Assembly (NCBI GenBank): GCA_944989445.1
Contig: CALYLW010000130.1
Location: 2,050,166 to 2,114,165, forward strand
Length of the DNA stretch: 64,000 nucleotides
Source: Ampullaceana balthica
Lineage: Eukaryota > Mollusca > Gastropoda > Lymnaeidae
Reading direction: 5' to 3'
Shown: positions 22,681-33,870 of the stretch, in pieces
Layout: every line of letters begins with the position of its first letter
How positions within the stretch are numbered: the stretch's first letter is position 1
Translations under genes and position numbers: made by a program
Notes under the pieces: generated by a model
The model's input: the letters and a program-made list of their open reading frames with translations, nothing else
What the model was told of the DNA's origin: nothing
The model's database searches: none

Positions 22681-23029
22681 AATTTCAACATCATGGTCCA
22701 ATTTCAACATCATGGTCCAATTTCAACATCATGGTCCAATTTCAACATCATGGTCCAATTTCAACATCATGGTCCAATTTCAACATCATGGTCCAATTTC
22801 AACATCATGGTCCAATTTCAACATCATGGTCCAATTTCAACATCATGGTCCAATTTCAACATCATGGTCCAATTTCAACATCATGGTCCAATTTCAACAT
22901 CATGGTCCAATTTCAACATCATGGTCCAATTTCAACATCATGGTCCAATTTCAACATCATGGTCCAATTTCAACATCATGGTCCAATTTCAACATCATGG
23001 TCCAATTTCAACATCATGGTCCAATTTCA
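22681..23029. repeat. 19-bp minisatellite, about 18 perfect copies
   Basis: AATTTCAACATCATGGTCC is repeated without visible variation. The unit has no stop codon in any plus-strand frame, and 19 is not a multiple of three. All three frames are therefore open and encode the same 19-residue cycle (FQHHGPISTSWSNFNIMVQ). The three overlapping ORFs of 119-137 codons are explained by this. Confidence 0.97.
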
Positions 23030-23534
23030 GAATAAGGGACAAACACATAAATAAATGTAAGTCACGTGTTTGAAACTTCAAGCGTTAACTCTCTCCTCAC
23101 ACTAAACCAGTCCTTTACCAATTTAAACTATCGTACTTATCCCCCCTCCCCCACTCGACACCCAATGAATTATTTCCCTTGTTTCCTGTCTCAAATACAA
23201 GGTCATAACAGCTCCCAGTGCCTGACAACTCTTTCCTGATTATATGGTGTACTATCCTCCCCTAGGACAGGGTTTCGTCCCCTTGGCGATCCTCACGTTT
23301 ATCGGAAAAACCATAAACTGTATCGTGGGGCAGCGATTCTCAAGTAAAGTTCGGAGGCGAGGATGTCATTTGTTCATCAAGGTTGGTATTTGATTGTCAT
23401 AGAAATTGATAAAACAAAGACAGGTAAACTCCATGTACCAAAAATCAACTTTTTTTTGTTGTTGCCATGTCTGGATAATTCTAACAGGTTGACTTCAAGG
23501 TATTCACATTATCTTATTTTATAGTATTCATTAA
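23030..23534. other. Anonymous DNA, no gene seen
   Basis: No supported ORF or repeat. C-rich tracts near 23142 and 23260. Confidence 0.4.
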
Positions 23535-23612
23535 ACACACTCTTCCTTATAGAAGATTATTGCGTTCTAAGCTTGTATTTTAGTAGAGTTTTAAATGTGT
23601 TGGTTTTCGTGG
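23535..23612 (-). mobile_element. LINE B 3'-end fragment
   Basis: On the minus strand it reads ACATTTAAAACTCTACTAAA followed by GAACGCAATAATCTTCTATA. This matches the 3' region of LINE B at 33900-34010 (GTAGGACGCTATAATCTTCT). Short and isolated. Confidence 0.55.
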
Positions 23613-23687
23613 TTTTCGCTGGCAATTAAAGGATTGTGTGTATCGGAAAGTTGTTAGTTGACAGGGGCCAAACTATGCCGAGGATGT

Positions 23688-25316
23688 CTATAGAGTGGCT
23701 TTTGGCAATAGAATGGCTGACTAGTGCCAGTAGACTAGATCAGTGCTTCTCAAAGTTGTGGTCCGTGGACTGGTGCCGGTCCGTGGGCCATCCACTGCCG
23801 GTCCGCGAAAGTTATCAAGAAAGGACAGCAGAATATAATTATAAACCCTCATTTGCAACCATTAAATGCTAACCCTATAGAATTTTTCAATTTTACACGC
23901 TTTTATTTAAGTCACAATGTTTGTATGTTGTATCCATCCACCCTTCCTTCCATCCTTCCTTCAAAACTTGAAACGTAAAATTATACCACTTCTGATGGTC
24001 CTAGAGATCTAAAATTTTTACCACAGATAGATCTTGGATGACAATGCATTGTATCAAAATTTCATATCGAATGTACCGTATTGAAATTATTGCACTTTTA
24101 GTTTTTAGTTTTTGTCTATATAAAATATTATCACTTGCGTCAATGAACCATGCCTCAATTCGCCCTAGAGGGATACAATTATTATAACTTTAAAAAGTAC
24201 TATCAACATCAAGTCTTGCTGGCCGAAATATAAGCGTGATCGATTGCCGACATGGGGGTACGAGGTTCAATTTTCAGTTAGGGGAAAATGTTTTTTTTGT
24301 ATTATACATATTTAGTGCAATTTCTATATGTAAATAAAAGTGTGTCCTTTTTAAAAAAATATTTTTTTACATTTAACTTATTTCGTTTATAAACACTTAA
24401 AATGAAAGAAAGAAAATAAAATAAATTACATTTCATTACCACGCCAGTAATGTGAAAATAGTTCACCGGACTTTGGTGCAATGGAAAAATTCCTGCCGGA
24501 CTGCATACCAAAAAGTTAGAGCAGCTAAGGACTAGATGACTAGTTGCAATAGACTTGCTGAATTGTACCCAAAGACTAGATGACTAGTGGCAATAGACTA
24601 GCTGGCTAAAGGCAATAGACTAGCTGGCTAAAGGCAATAGACTAGCTGGCTAAAGGCAATAGACTAGCTGGCTAAAGGCAATAGACTAGCTTGCTAAAGG
24701 CAATAGAATAGCTGGCTAAAGGCAATAGAATAGCTGGCTAAAGGCAATAGAATAGCTGGCTAAAGGCAATAGACTAGCTGGCTAAAGGCAATAGACTAGC
24801 TGGCTAAAGGCAATAGAATAGCTGGCAAAAGGCAATAGACTAGCTGGCTAAAGGCAATAGAATAGCTGGCTAAAGGCAATAGACTAGCTGGCTAAAGGCA
24901 ATAGAATAGCTGGCTAAAGGCAATAGACTAGCTGGCTAAAGGCAATAGAATAGCTGGCTAAAGGCAATAGACTAGCTGGCTAAAGGCAATAGAATAGCTG
25001 GCTAAAGGCAATAGACTAGCTGGCTAAAGGCAATAGAATAGCTGGCTAAAGGCAATAGACTAGCTGGCTAAAGGCAATAGAATAGCTGGCTAAAGGCAAT
25101 ATACTAGCTGGCTAAAGGCAATAGAATAGCTGGCTAAAGGCAATAGACTAGCTGGCTAAAGGCAATAGAATAGCTGGCTAAAGGCAATAGACTAGCTGGC
25201 TAAAGGCAATAGAATAGCTGGCTAAAGGCAATAGACTAGCTGGCTAAAGGCAATAGAATAGCTGGCTAAAGGCAATAGAATAGCTGGCTAAAGGCAATAG
25301 AGTAGATGACTAGATG
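23688..25316. repeat. 22-bp minisatellite with 44-bp alternation, interrupted by a hAT element
   Basis: The unit is CTGGCTAAAGGCAATAGA plus CTAG or ATAG. From about 24840 to 25260 the two forms mostly alternate, giving a 44-bp higher-order unit. Degenerate units at 23688-23740 continue after 24530, so the hAT-like insertion at 23741-24529 lies within this array. Confidence 0.92.
23741..24529. mobile_element. hAT-like non-autonomous element inside the 22-bp array
   Basis: It begins CAGTGCTTCTCAAAGTTGTG, followed by GGTCCG-rich sequence, a form typical of hAT ends. The right side is GCCGGACTGCATACC then AAAAAGTTAGAGCAGCTAAG, a mutated version of the end at 50440-50464. Flanks are GACTAGAT at 23733-23740 and 24530-24537, an exact 8-bp match. 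The host array also contains this phrase, so the TSD is less conclusive. The interior is A+T-rich and non-coding. Confidence 0.68.
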
Positions 25317-26273
25317 CCTATTGAAACCGCCATTGTCCACTCCGGAGCTCGACCATTTCCTACGCGTTTCCCCGACGACTAGAATCATCTCCCTTGGCCA
25401 TCACGTTAATAAAGTCCCTCCTTGTCTATTCCAGCTCCATAAAGCATTCTTTGAAACATCCTACACTCGTGATGTAAGCCATATGTCTTCCGGGGATGTG
25501 AACGGCGAGACGGGCGCAAAGCGAGGGGAAAAAATCACGATGGCCGGATTTCTCCCGGGGAACAAATCGTAAATCAATAATGTATTGCATACGATTACAT
25601 GTACTGGTACATCTACATTGCCAAGTGTTTCATGTTTTTGGGGGACTTGTTACTATTCGAACATTTTAAGAGATGTAAGGAAAAAATGTGGCAAGGGTAA
25701 ACATATATTTTGTTAATTTCGTTATCAATACAGGAAATCAGTTAATTTTGTATCAATATAGAAAATCCGTTAATTTTATCATCAATGTAGAAAATCCGTT
25801 AATGTTGCCCTAAAGTATGGACTAAAGGATCTGAATAAGGCTGGCGGACGTCAGTTGAGAGGCGTATTGACCATTAAAACCTGATTGTCCGTACGAGAAA
25901 TAGAGTCGAGGTTGTATGTTAGCGCAATTAGATAAATATAGCAAACGAAGGGAATGTGAGAAGTGCTAATTGAACAAACAACAACAATAATATCCATACC
26001 TTCAAATAGTCTCAGTTCTTATTTAATACTGATATCGAGAAGTGAAATCCTCGGTAATAACGCAGTTAAACTTGTGTATTGGTCTTAGCTTGGTAAACGT
26101 TGTCCTATTCTTGTACATATTCTCTTAGCGACTCAAACAGTTTTGGTGGGTGATGCAAACAGATGTGCACATGTAGAGCGTGTCAGTAGTTTTATTGTGT
26201 TGTTATTGTTCTTATGTTTGTAAAAGTTTCAGATGACTTCCCTCATCAGTTGACCTTTTGAATATTGAACACA
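25317..26273. other. Anonymous DNA, no gene seen
   Basis: The 88-codon ORF at 25306-25572 starts inside the repeat and has no recognised motif. Near 25700-25805 the phrase AGAAAATCCGTTAATTTT recurs three times with changes. Confidence 0.4.
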
Positions 26274-26430
26274 ATAAACACCCTGTGTGTTGCCAAATGT
26301 ATAGAGCACATTAAACACCCTGTGTATTGCCAAATATTGAACAAATTTAAACATCACGTTTATTGCCAAATATAGAACACATTAAACAAATATACAACAC
26401 ATCATATTCTTAGAGTATTGCCAAATATAG
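26274..26430. repeat. Degenerate tandem repeat around TTGCCAAATATAGAACACATT
   Basis: The elements CACATTAAACA, CCCTGTGT and TTGCCAAATA recur three to four times at about 45-50 bp. Confidence 0.65.
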
Positions 26431-26755
26431 ATTTAAATTCATTTGTGCTTTTTGACAATTGATGTGGCTGTAGGATATAGTTATGGAAAGTAAACAATTG
26501 AATATTATCAAACAAACATGGAAGGCATCAAATGATCAACTATATATACGGTGATACAACCACCATCCCGGAGGTAAGCCCTCATAGCGACAAGACTATC
26601 CACATGGAAGGTCAACCCCTTAAAACCCAATGACGCACAGACCTATGACGCCACAAACCAGAAGCCTCCATCTTACCAGCTCTAACCCCCATCACAATCT
26701 CATTATAACATTACCACAGTGCACAAAGCCAATATTCAGACATAGACCACAATAC
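26431..26755. other. Anonymous DNA, no gene seen
   Basis: No supported ORF, RNA gene or repeat. Confidence 0.4.
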
Positions 26756-26934
26756 CAATGTTCTCTTTAAGCTGCGCGGCCCCGCACATATCTGACCGAT
26801 GCAGCGCAGCAGTTTAGAACTACCACGCAGCAAATTTTGTAAAATATTGTACAAAAAATGAATGCTCATCAACTTTGCACACCAGTTTTTTTTAAAACTT
26901 TGCACATGGATCAACGAATGTTAGAGGGAGCCAG
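26756..26934 (-). mobile_element. hAT-type MITE, CAATGTTCCCTCTAA family, copy 2 (reverse)
   Basis: It starts CAATGTTCTCTTTAAGCTGC and ends near ATGTTAGAGGGAGCC, the reverse orientation of the copy at 63491-63681, with shared internal GCGCAGCAGTTTAGAA and TTTGCACA segments. Flanks CACAATAC (26748-26755) and CTCAATAC (26935-26942) agree at seven of eight bases, consistent with a hAT TSD. The 67-codon ORF over it is a shadow. Confidence 0.78.
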
Positions 26935-26942
26935 CTCAATAC

Positions 26943-27343
26943 ATATAGCATATAGACCCATTTATACACACCAGCCATATGTTAGACAACTAAGTCTCCA
27001 GTGCACCAGACATACACCAATATATGTCCCAATCACCATCTGCGCTCTTCGGGCGACACTGACGGCAGGGGGTGATAATCACCTTGGAACCGGTGGTGTT
27101 CTCTATATTTCCTGGTTGTCTATTTATTATGGCCCCTGTCATTCCTGATGAAACGGAGAGGACAACAAATCGATGGCAACTCCCTGGGTGGCGCCCCCAA
27201 GAGAGACAAGCACGATATTAAGAATGAAATTTTCTCTGCTGCAACATGGGTTCCGGTTCTTTGGGGTGTTGAAAGAAAAAAAATATCCTTTGATGAACAC
27301 GTAGTGGGGATTGGCTACTAGGTTTAATGGAGTTATGAGTGCC
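26943..27343. other. Anonymous DNA, no gene seen
   Basis: The 96-codon ORF at 26858-27148 begins inside the MITE and has no recognised motif. Confidence 0.4.
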
Positions 27344-29004
27344 TGGATACAGGTGGGGGTGTTTGGATATATGAGGGGTGTCTTGATACATGTGGGGTGT
27401 CTGGATATATGTGGGGTGTCTGGGTATAAGTGGGGTGTCTGGATATATGTGGGGTGTCTGGATATATGTGGGGTGTCTGGATATAAGTGGGGTGTCTGGA
27501 TATATGTGGGGTGTCTGGATATACGTGGGGTGTCTGGATATACGTGGGGTGTCTGGATATATGTGGGGTGTCTGGATACAGGTGGGGTGTCTGGATATAA
27601 GTGGGGTGTCTGGATATATGTGGGTGTCTGGATATAAGTGGGGTGTCTGGGTATAAGTGGGGTGTCTTGATATATGTGGGGTGTCTGGATACAGGTGGGG
27701 TGTCTGGATATAAGTGAGTGTCTGGATATAAGTGGGGTGTCTGGATACAGGTGGGGTGTCTGGATATAAGTGGGGTGTCTGGATACAGGTGGGGTGTCTA
27801 GATATAAGTAGGGTGTCGGATACAGGTGGGGTGTCTGGATATAATGTCGGATACAGGTGGGGTGTCTGGATATAAGTGGGGTGTCTGGATATAAGTGGGG
27901 TGTCTGGATACAGGTGGGGTGTCTGGATACAGGTGGGGTGTCTGGATATAAGTGGGGTGTCGGATACAGGTGGGGTGTCTGGATATAATGTCGGATACAG
28001 GTGGGGTGTCTGGATATAAGTGGGGTGTCTGGATATAAGTGGGGTGTCTGGATACAGGTGGGGTGTCTGGATACATGTGGGGTGTCTGGATATATGTGGG
28101 GTATCTTGATATATGTGGGGTGTCTGGATACAGGGGGGGGTGTTTGGATACAAGTGGGGTGTCTGGATATAAGTGGGGTGTCTGGATGTATGTGTGGTGT
28201 CTGGATGTATGTGGGGTGTCAGGATAAATGTGGGGTGTCTGGATATATGTGGGGTGTCTGGATATAAGTGGGGTGTCTGGATACATGTGGGGTGTCTTGA
28301 TATATGTGGGGTGTCTGGATACAGGTGGGGTGTCTGGATATAAGTGGGGTGTCTGGATATAAGTGGGGTGTCTGGATATATGTGGGGTGTCTGGATATAC
28401 GTGGGGTGTCTTGATATAAGTGGGTTGTCTGGATACAGGTGGGGTGTCTGGATATAAGTGGGGTGTCTGGATACAGGTGGGGTGTCTGGATATAAGTGGG
28501 GTGTCTGGATATATGTGGGGTGTCTGGATACAGTTGGGGTGTCTGGATATAAGTGGGGTGTCGGATACAGGTGGGGTGTCTGGATATAGGTGGGGTGTCG
28601 GATACAGGTGGGGTGTCTGTATATAAGTGGGGTGTCTGGATATAAGTGGGGGTGTCTGTATACAGGTGGGGTGTCTGGATACAGGTGGGGTGTCTGGATA
28701 TAAGTGGGGTGTCTGGATACAGGTTGGGGTGTTTGGATACAAGTGGGGTGTCTGGATATAAGTGGGGTGTCTGGATATATGTGTGGTGTCTGGATGTATG
28801 TGGGGTGTCAGGATAAATGTGGGGTGTCTGGATATATGTGGGGTGTCTGGATACATGTCGGGTGTCTGGATATATGTGGGGTGTCTGGATATAAGTGGGG
28901 TGTCTGGATACATGTCGGGTGTCTGGATATATGTGGGGTGTCTGGATGTATTTGGGGTGTCTTGAAATATATGGGGTGTCTGAATGTATGTGGGGTGTCT
29001 GAGG
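27344..29004. repeat. 19-bp minisatellite, about 87 copies
   Basis: The unit is GTGTCTGGATATAAGTGGG with variants ATATATGTG, ATACAGGTG and ATACATGTG. Occasional units have lost or gained a base (for example GTGTCGGATACAGG). The minus strand is stop-free in all frames, giving ORFs of 289, 311 and 419 codons with the phrase YPDTPHISRHPTYIQTPHL. I treat these as array by-products, not genes. Confidence 0.96.
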
Positions 29005-29049
29005 ATGCCCAAATAATAAAATACGGTAAAACAGACATGAGTTATTCTT

Positions 29050-30012
29050 ATGACCAACAGATGACATCCTATGTAAGACTGTGACCAACAGATGAAATCC
29101 TATGTAAGACTTTGACCAACAGATGACATCCTATGTAAGACTGACCAACAGATGACATCCTATGTAAGACTGTGACCAACAGATGAATCCTATGTAAGAC
29201 TGTGACCAACAGATGACATCCTATTTAAGACTGTGACCAACAGATGACATCCTATGTAAGACTGTGACCAACAGATGACATCCTATGTAAGACTGTGACC
29301 AACAGATGACATCTTATGTAAGACTGTGACCAACAGATGACATCCTATGTAAGACTGTGACCAACAGATGACATCCTATGTAAGACTGTGACCAACAGAT
29401 GACATCCTATGTAAGACTGTGACCAACAGATGACATCCTATGTAAGACTGTGACCAACAGATGACATCCTATGTAAGACTGTGACCAACAGATGACATCC
29501 TATGTAAGACTGTGACCAACAGATGACATCCTATGTAAGACTGTGACCAACAGATGACATCCTATGTAAGACTGTGGCCAACAGATGACATCCTATGTAA
29601 GACTGTGACCAACAGATGACATCCTATGTAAGACTGTGACCAACAGATGACATCCTATGTAAGACTGTGACCAACAGATGACATCCTATGTAAGACTGTG
29701 ACCAACAGATGACATCCTATGTAAGACTGTGACCAACAGATGACATCCTATGTAAGACTGTGACCTACAGATGACATCCTATGTAAGACTGTGACCAACA
29801 GATGACATCCTATGTAAGACTGTGACCAACAGATGACATCCTATGTAAGACTGTGACCAACAGATGACATCCTATGTAAGACTGTGACCAACATATGACA
29901 TCCTATGTAAGACTGTGACCAACATATGACATCCTATGTAAGACTGTGACCAACATATGACATCCTATGTAAGACTGTGACCAACAGATGACATCCTATG
30001 TAAGAGTTTGAC
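29050..30012. repeat. 31-bp minisatellite, about 31 copies
   Basis: The unit contains TGTGACCAACAGATGACATC followed by CTATGTAAGAC. It is highly homogeneous; three neighbouring copies near 29890-29960 share CAACATATG. It directly follows the 19-bp array with only a 45-bp junction. Confidence 0.96.
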
Positions 30013-30344
30013 CAGGCGGCATAAACTGGTTAATAAAACAAGATATTTTGCCCCCATCAAGACAATTTAGCTTAGACTGTGATCTTAACTGAAGTCCCAC
30101 TGACTTTAAAGCGACTCGTCGGGGTCAAGGACAACCAACGTCTATTGTTAGCTGCGACGCCTCGAGGATTTTGGGTTTGGCCTCAGAAAAGTCGGAGCCA
30201 AGAACGGTAATTCCAGTCTGAACTGAGAGGTTATTGAATTCTCAACCAAATGCTCTCCCCTACGCCAGAAAGTATTACTTCCTCACGTTACGGAATAAAA
30301 TATTTCACTATTCAGAATTATTTCTTTAAGGAATAAAAATAAAT
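30013..30344. other. Anonymous DNA, no gene seen
   Basis: No ORF, repeat or RNA gene recognised. Confidence 0.4.
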
Positions 30345-30840
30345 TTACAAGTTATTTGCACTATAAATCCTTTATGTACTAGACGTAACTAAAAAGAATG
30401 TTCATTATAATACGCAGCGCAAGACCATCCAAAAATACAAAATTGCAGTTGTGTCGTAAAACATGTTTAATATAATGCGCACGCGATCAGGAATATGTTT
30501 ATAAAAAGAGTTGTCAATAAAATACGCACCTTATTGCGCGACAGAAAGGTTGTTCAATATAATACGCACCGCGACGCTCTATCTCAAAAAATAACATGAT
30601 ACATAGGAATAAATAAAATAATCTAAAAAATCAATAATTTAATTACGGTACATGCGATCGATCTGAAATTTTGATACATTGTTTTTATCATCGGTACGAA
30701 ACTGCCTGCAAAATTTCAGCTCGCTATCTTGCGAGAAAGTGGGTTAAAAAATCGATCAAAAGTTTTGGCGACAAGGCAGCAATCAGGGTCGGTCGTCGGC
30801 CGCAGACACCACGAGTTAATATAAAGGATTTAAAAATAGT
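30345..30840 (+). repeat. Interspersed repeat with ATAAATCCTTTAT / ATAAAGGATTTA ends, copy 1
   Basis: It starts CTATAAATCCTTTATGTACT and ends GAGTTAATATAAAGGATTTA. Internal landmarks are AATATAATRCGCACCGCGAC and CTGCCTGCAAAATTTCAGCT. The same order is found at 53523-53764 plus 55200-55660, and at 55661-56280. The opposed AAATCCTTTAT/ATAAAGGATTT ends suggest short inverted termini. I cannot name the class. Confidence 0.72.
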
Positions 30841-30929
30841 CTCTGTTCCAACATTCCTATTAACCGAATAAGGCGTTTTGCTTGGAAAACTTATTTCTCC
30901 CATGGCTTATTATTATACTTGTTTAACCG

Positions 30930-31215
30930 AATGACCAAAATTAAAGACGCATTCTTCCTCTTCGCGTATGGCATTCGGACGTGGAATGGGTTGCTGGTCT
31001 TGGAATGGGTTGTCGGACGTGGAAATGGGTTGTCAGGCGTGGAATGGGTTGTCGTACGTAGATTAAGTTGCCTGATGAAACGAGGAAAACCAAACGCACT
31101 ATCGACATTCAAAACTCTTATATAAATTCAAGAGTGGACATAAACATGGATAAGAGTAGGATGCAAATAATCTACTGTATAGAAGGAGAGTCTGTAATAT
31201 GAAAGATAAGATAAA
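30930..31215 (+). mobile_element. LINE B 3'-end fragment with local tandem expansion
   Basis: The plus-strand ORF encodes TKIKDAFFLFAYGIRTWNGL, then repeated WNGL/EWVV segments, then RGKPNALSTFKTLI. FF..RTWNGLP...STFKTLI is the usual C-terminal end of CR1/L2/Jockey-like reverse transcriptases. Between 30975 and 31060 an 18-bp stretch around GGACGTGGAATGGGTTG is repeated four times within the former coding sequence. The 3' part (GTAGGATGCAAATAATCTAC, GATAAGATAAAAA) matches the other LINE B ends. Confidence 0.75.
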
Positions 31216-31429
31216 AATCACTCCTTGATATCTCAGATATTTTCATTATTTAATCTCTTACACAACAGAAAGTTCAGCAGCTGCTAAAATGAAGAAAAAA
31301 AAACAAACACCCCCCACCCCATCTTGCGCTGATGTCACCACCCTCACCTCCCCTTTCTCAAGAATATAAATACATTCTAAAGTATGAATCAGCAGTTCAC
31401 AATGGTCGGCCAATTACACTGACGGACAG

Positions 31430-31680
31430 ACATGTATTACAATGGAGAAATTCATGTATTGCACTGAGAAAAGTAATGTATTATTCTAGGAAAAGTAATG
31501 TACTACATTGAGAAAAGTTGTGTATTACACTGGGAAAATTATGTATTAGACAGAAAATTAATGTATTACAATGGGAAAGAGTCATTTATTACAATGAGAA
31601 AAGGCATATACTTTACTGGCAATGTATTACATTAGGAAAAACATGCATTACACTGGGAAAATTAATGCTGTATATTGAGT
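31430..31680. repeat. Degenerate 22-26-bp repeat (ATGTATTACATTGAGAAAA)
   Basis: About ten diverged copies of ATGTATTAC plus A/T plus TGGGAAAA. The small ORF across it is an artefact. Confidence 0.75.
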
Positions 31681-32118
31681 CAAAATACAGAATGAAATAA
31701 AGCTATCATGTAATCCGAGGCCTCATTTTGGTCAAATTTCGAGTTTGTCTCACATCGGACTTGTTCCTCCTTCGTGTATACAATTAGTATCTCAGGCATT
31801 TTATACCACAGGTTACAAATTTTAATTTTCATACCTCAGTTTTCAAACTTAAATTTTTAATATCTCATGTTTTTATGTATCGAGATTTTCAAACATAAAA
31901 TTTTAAGACCTCAGTTTTGTATATATCTAGTTTTTCTTACTTTCTTTTACCTCAAGTTTACCAAGACACACAGTTTACTATACCTCATTTATAAACCATA
32001 TAACGGGAAAAAGACTTTCAATAAGCGTCACGATCTAACAACAAATCAATTTCCCGATAAACAACTTTCCTGATCGCTGTCAGCACAAAACTAAATAGAG
32101 GACAAAAATGTCCCAGTA
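31681..32118. other. Anonymous A+T-rich DNA with weak ACCTCAGTTTT repetition
   Basis: Between 31790 and 31990 CTCAGTTTT or CTCATGTTTT recurs about every 40-55 bases. No gene. Confidence 0.45.
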
Positions 32119-32465
32119 CAGTGGTTCTCAAACTCTGTTTTTTTTAAAGATACATTTGTATAATCTTAGGGTGAGAAAACTGCCTCACATTGTCTCAATG
32201 ATAAAATAGTAACATAGATATTGGTTACTTTAATGTATAAATTAAACCAATGCACATCAAGCTAAAATAGTTTGATCTCTATGATTTTAAGGCACCAATA
32301 AAATTAGTTGTTATATAATTGAGTTACATTATTTTTGTTTGTTATATGATACTACGTCATTGAAAGACGGTCACCCATCCTTTGGGCTTCCAGAGTTCAA
32401 ATTTACCATTCCAGTCCACTGGACAGTGGTCATTGATACAATGGTTGCTGAGATAACAGGACGGT

Positions 32466-32590
32466 GTCTTTAGGTGTTTATAGGTGTATTTAGGTGTACA
32501 TAGGTGTTTATAAGTGTATTTAGGTGTACATAGGTGTTAAAGGTGTATTTAGGTGTACATAGGTGTTTATAGGTGTATTTAGGTATCTAA
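32466..32590. repeat. 30-bp repeat of GGTGTTTATAGGTGTATTTA
   Basis: GGTGT followed by TTATA, ATTTA or ACATA recurs; the order TTATA-ATTTA-ACATA makes a 30-bp unit, four copies. Confidence 0.85.
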
Positions 32591-32789
32591 ATGACATGAA
32601 GGTCAACAATCTTTTTTTTAATCTGTTAGATTATGTGCATCATTAATTGCTCATGACCGAAAAACAAGAATCTCGTCCTTATAAAGTGTGACGTGAATGA
32701 TGTTTTTTTTTCAATCACGTTTAATATATCATCATCAATATACATAATTCCCGTCGTCTGTATGTATGTATGTATGTGTGGATGTAACA

Positions 32790-33000
32790 TGCTACTAATT
32801 TTTAGAAAGCAGCGCACCAAATTACTGCACCAAAAATAACTCCTTTCGAACGTTCCCGCATAAAATTGTTCAATATTATAATAAATGAATCAAATAAAAA
32901 TAATAAAATAAATGACAGTTCTGTATTACGTTATTTTTTAATCTGATGTGTATTTATTTTGAAAACTTCCGTCATTTCTGATGGGTGATACGCTAGTAAG
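32790..33000 (-). repeat. Interspersed repeat with ACTAGCGTATCACCC end, copy 2
   Basis: The reverse complement begins TTACTAGCGTATCACCCATC and reaches GGTGCGCTGCTTTCTAAAAA. It matches 15704-15925 over its whole length, with small indels. Confidence 0.75.
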
Positions 33001-33578
33001 AATATAAATAACAAATCTTTATAATAAATCCGCTAAACAAATAGAAGGCTGTTTAATAATAAACCAGTAAATATGTGCTCAATATGTGCTCAATATGTGT
33101 TCAATATGTGTTCAATATGTGTGCAATTTTCCAGCACGTAAATTCTAAATAAGTAAACTTCAAGATACAACATCTCAAATATGATTTGCTAGTAGCCCCA
33201 AAGTTAAACAACTTCCATTCATTTTAGACGAAATGCGTCCCCGATGTTTATTGGCTTACGTCTAGTTTACATTGATTTCTGACGTTAGTATATTGGATTT
33301 AGAATTACTTTGTCGTCAATTGATTAAATATACATCGTTTTTTATAAAATAAAAATTATTAATTAATAAAATTTACTTTTCAGGGGTATAACTTTAAAAA
33401 ATGTTCAAATGGAGTTAGAAAAAAAAAGTGGTCAGGTAGCATTGTTATATGGTAGTAAGAAAGACTTTTTTTTCTCACCACTGTCAAAGTCAGACGTTAC
33501 TGCATGAGAACCACTGAGAGTGAGGACTTTCTCCCGTTGGTTTTCTCCACTAGGCAATATCCCTAATAGAGATGTGAC

Positions 33579-33780
33579 GTGGCGACTGCAGGGACCCTGT
33601 CCACACCGGCGAGACAAATGATTTCGTTACAGGAAGGCGGCACCACAACCCGACAGCCGAGCCCTCGTGGTGTGTCTGACACAGCAACATTTAGGGCACA
33701 GTGGCCAAGAAAATTTAGGGCACGGTGGCCAACAACGTTTAGGGCACAACAGTCGATACGTCGCTACAATGGATAGGTCA
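33579..33780. repeat. Short tandem repeat of TTTAGGGCACAGTGGCCAA
   Basis: Within 33688-33750 a 27-bp unit with TTTAGGGCACRGTGGCCAA occurs two and a half times. ORFs of 65-104 codons around it carry no domain. Confidence 0.7.
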
Positions 33781-33870
33781 CGAGTTACTACATTGGAAAA
33801 TTTGCAAAAATTGACAGTGGATACGTCGCTTCTAGGAAGTAAACGATTCATAGACTTTTCATCTACATCA

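Larger units (their letters stand above)
32119..33516. mobile_element. Two hAT-like ends, possibly one decayed element
   Basis: CAGTGGTTCTCAAACTCTG at 32119 and GCATGAGAACCACTG ending at 33516 are opposed hAT-type termini 1.4 kb apart. The flanking 8-mers (TCCCAGTA and AGAGTGAG) do not match, so they may belong to two different insertions. No transposase remains between them. Confidence 0.4.

Noticed and set aside
24215..24290. tRNA or tRNA-derived SINE head (GAGGTTCAATTTTC box)
   Set aside because: The B-box-like stretch is imperfect and I could not pair acceptor, D and anticodon arms.
25306..25572. 88-residue ORF next to the 22-bp array
   Set aside because: Starts within the repeat and shows no conserved motif.
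27218..29088. Large minus-strand proteins of 289-419 residues
   Set aside because: Entirely produced by a stop-free 19-bp tandem unit read in three phases; no non-repetitive domain and no splice signals.
29050..30012. CRISPR-like array of 31-bp repeats
   Set aside because: No spacers; plain head-to-tail minisatellite.
31069..31090. Hammerhead ribozyme core (CTGATGAAACGAGGAAAACC)
   Set aside because: The segment between CTGATGA and GAAA cannot form stem II, and the sequence is the degenerate end of a LINE ORF.
32119..33516. One intact hAT element between two opposed ends
   Set aside because: The flanking 8-mers do not match, so I list it only as possible, with low confidence.
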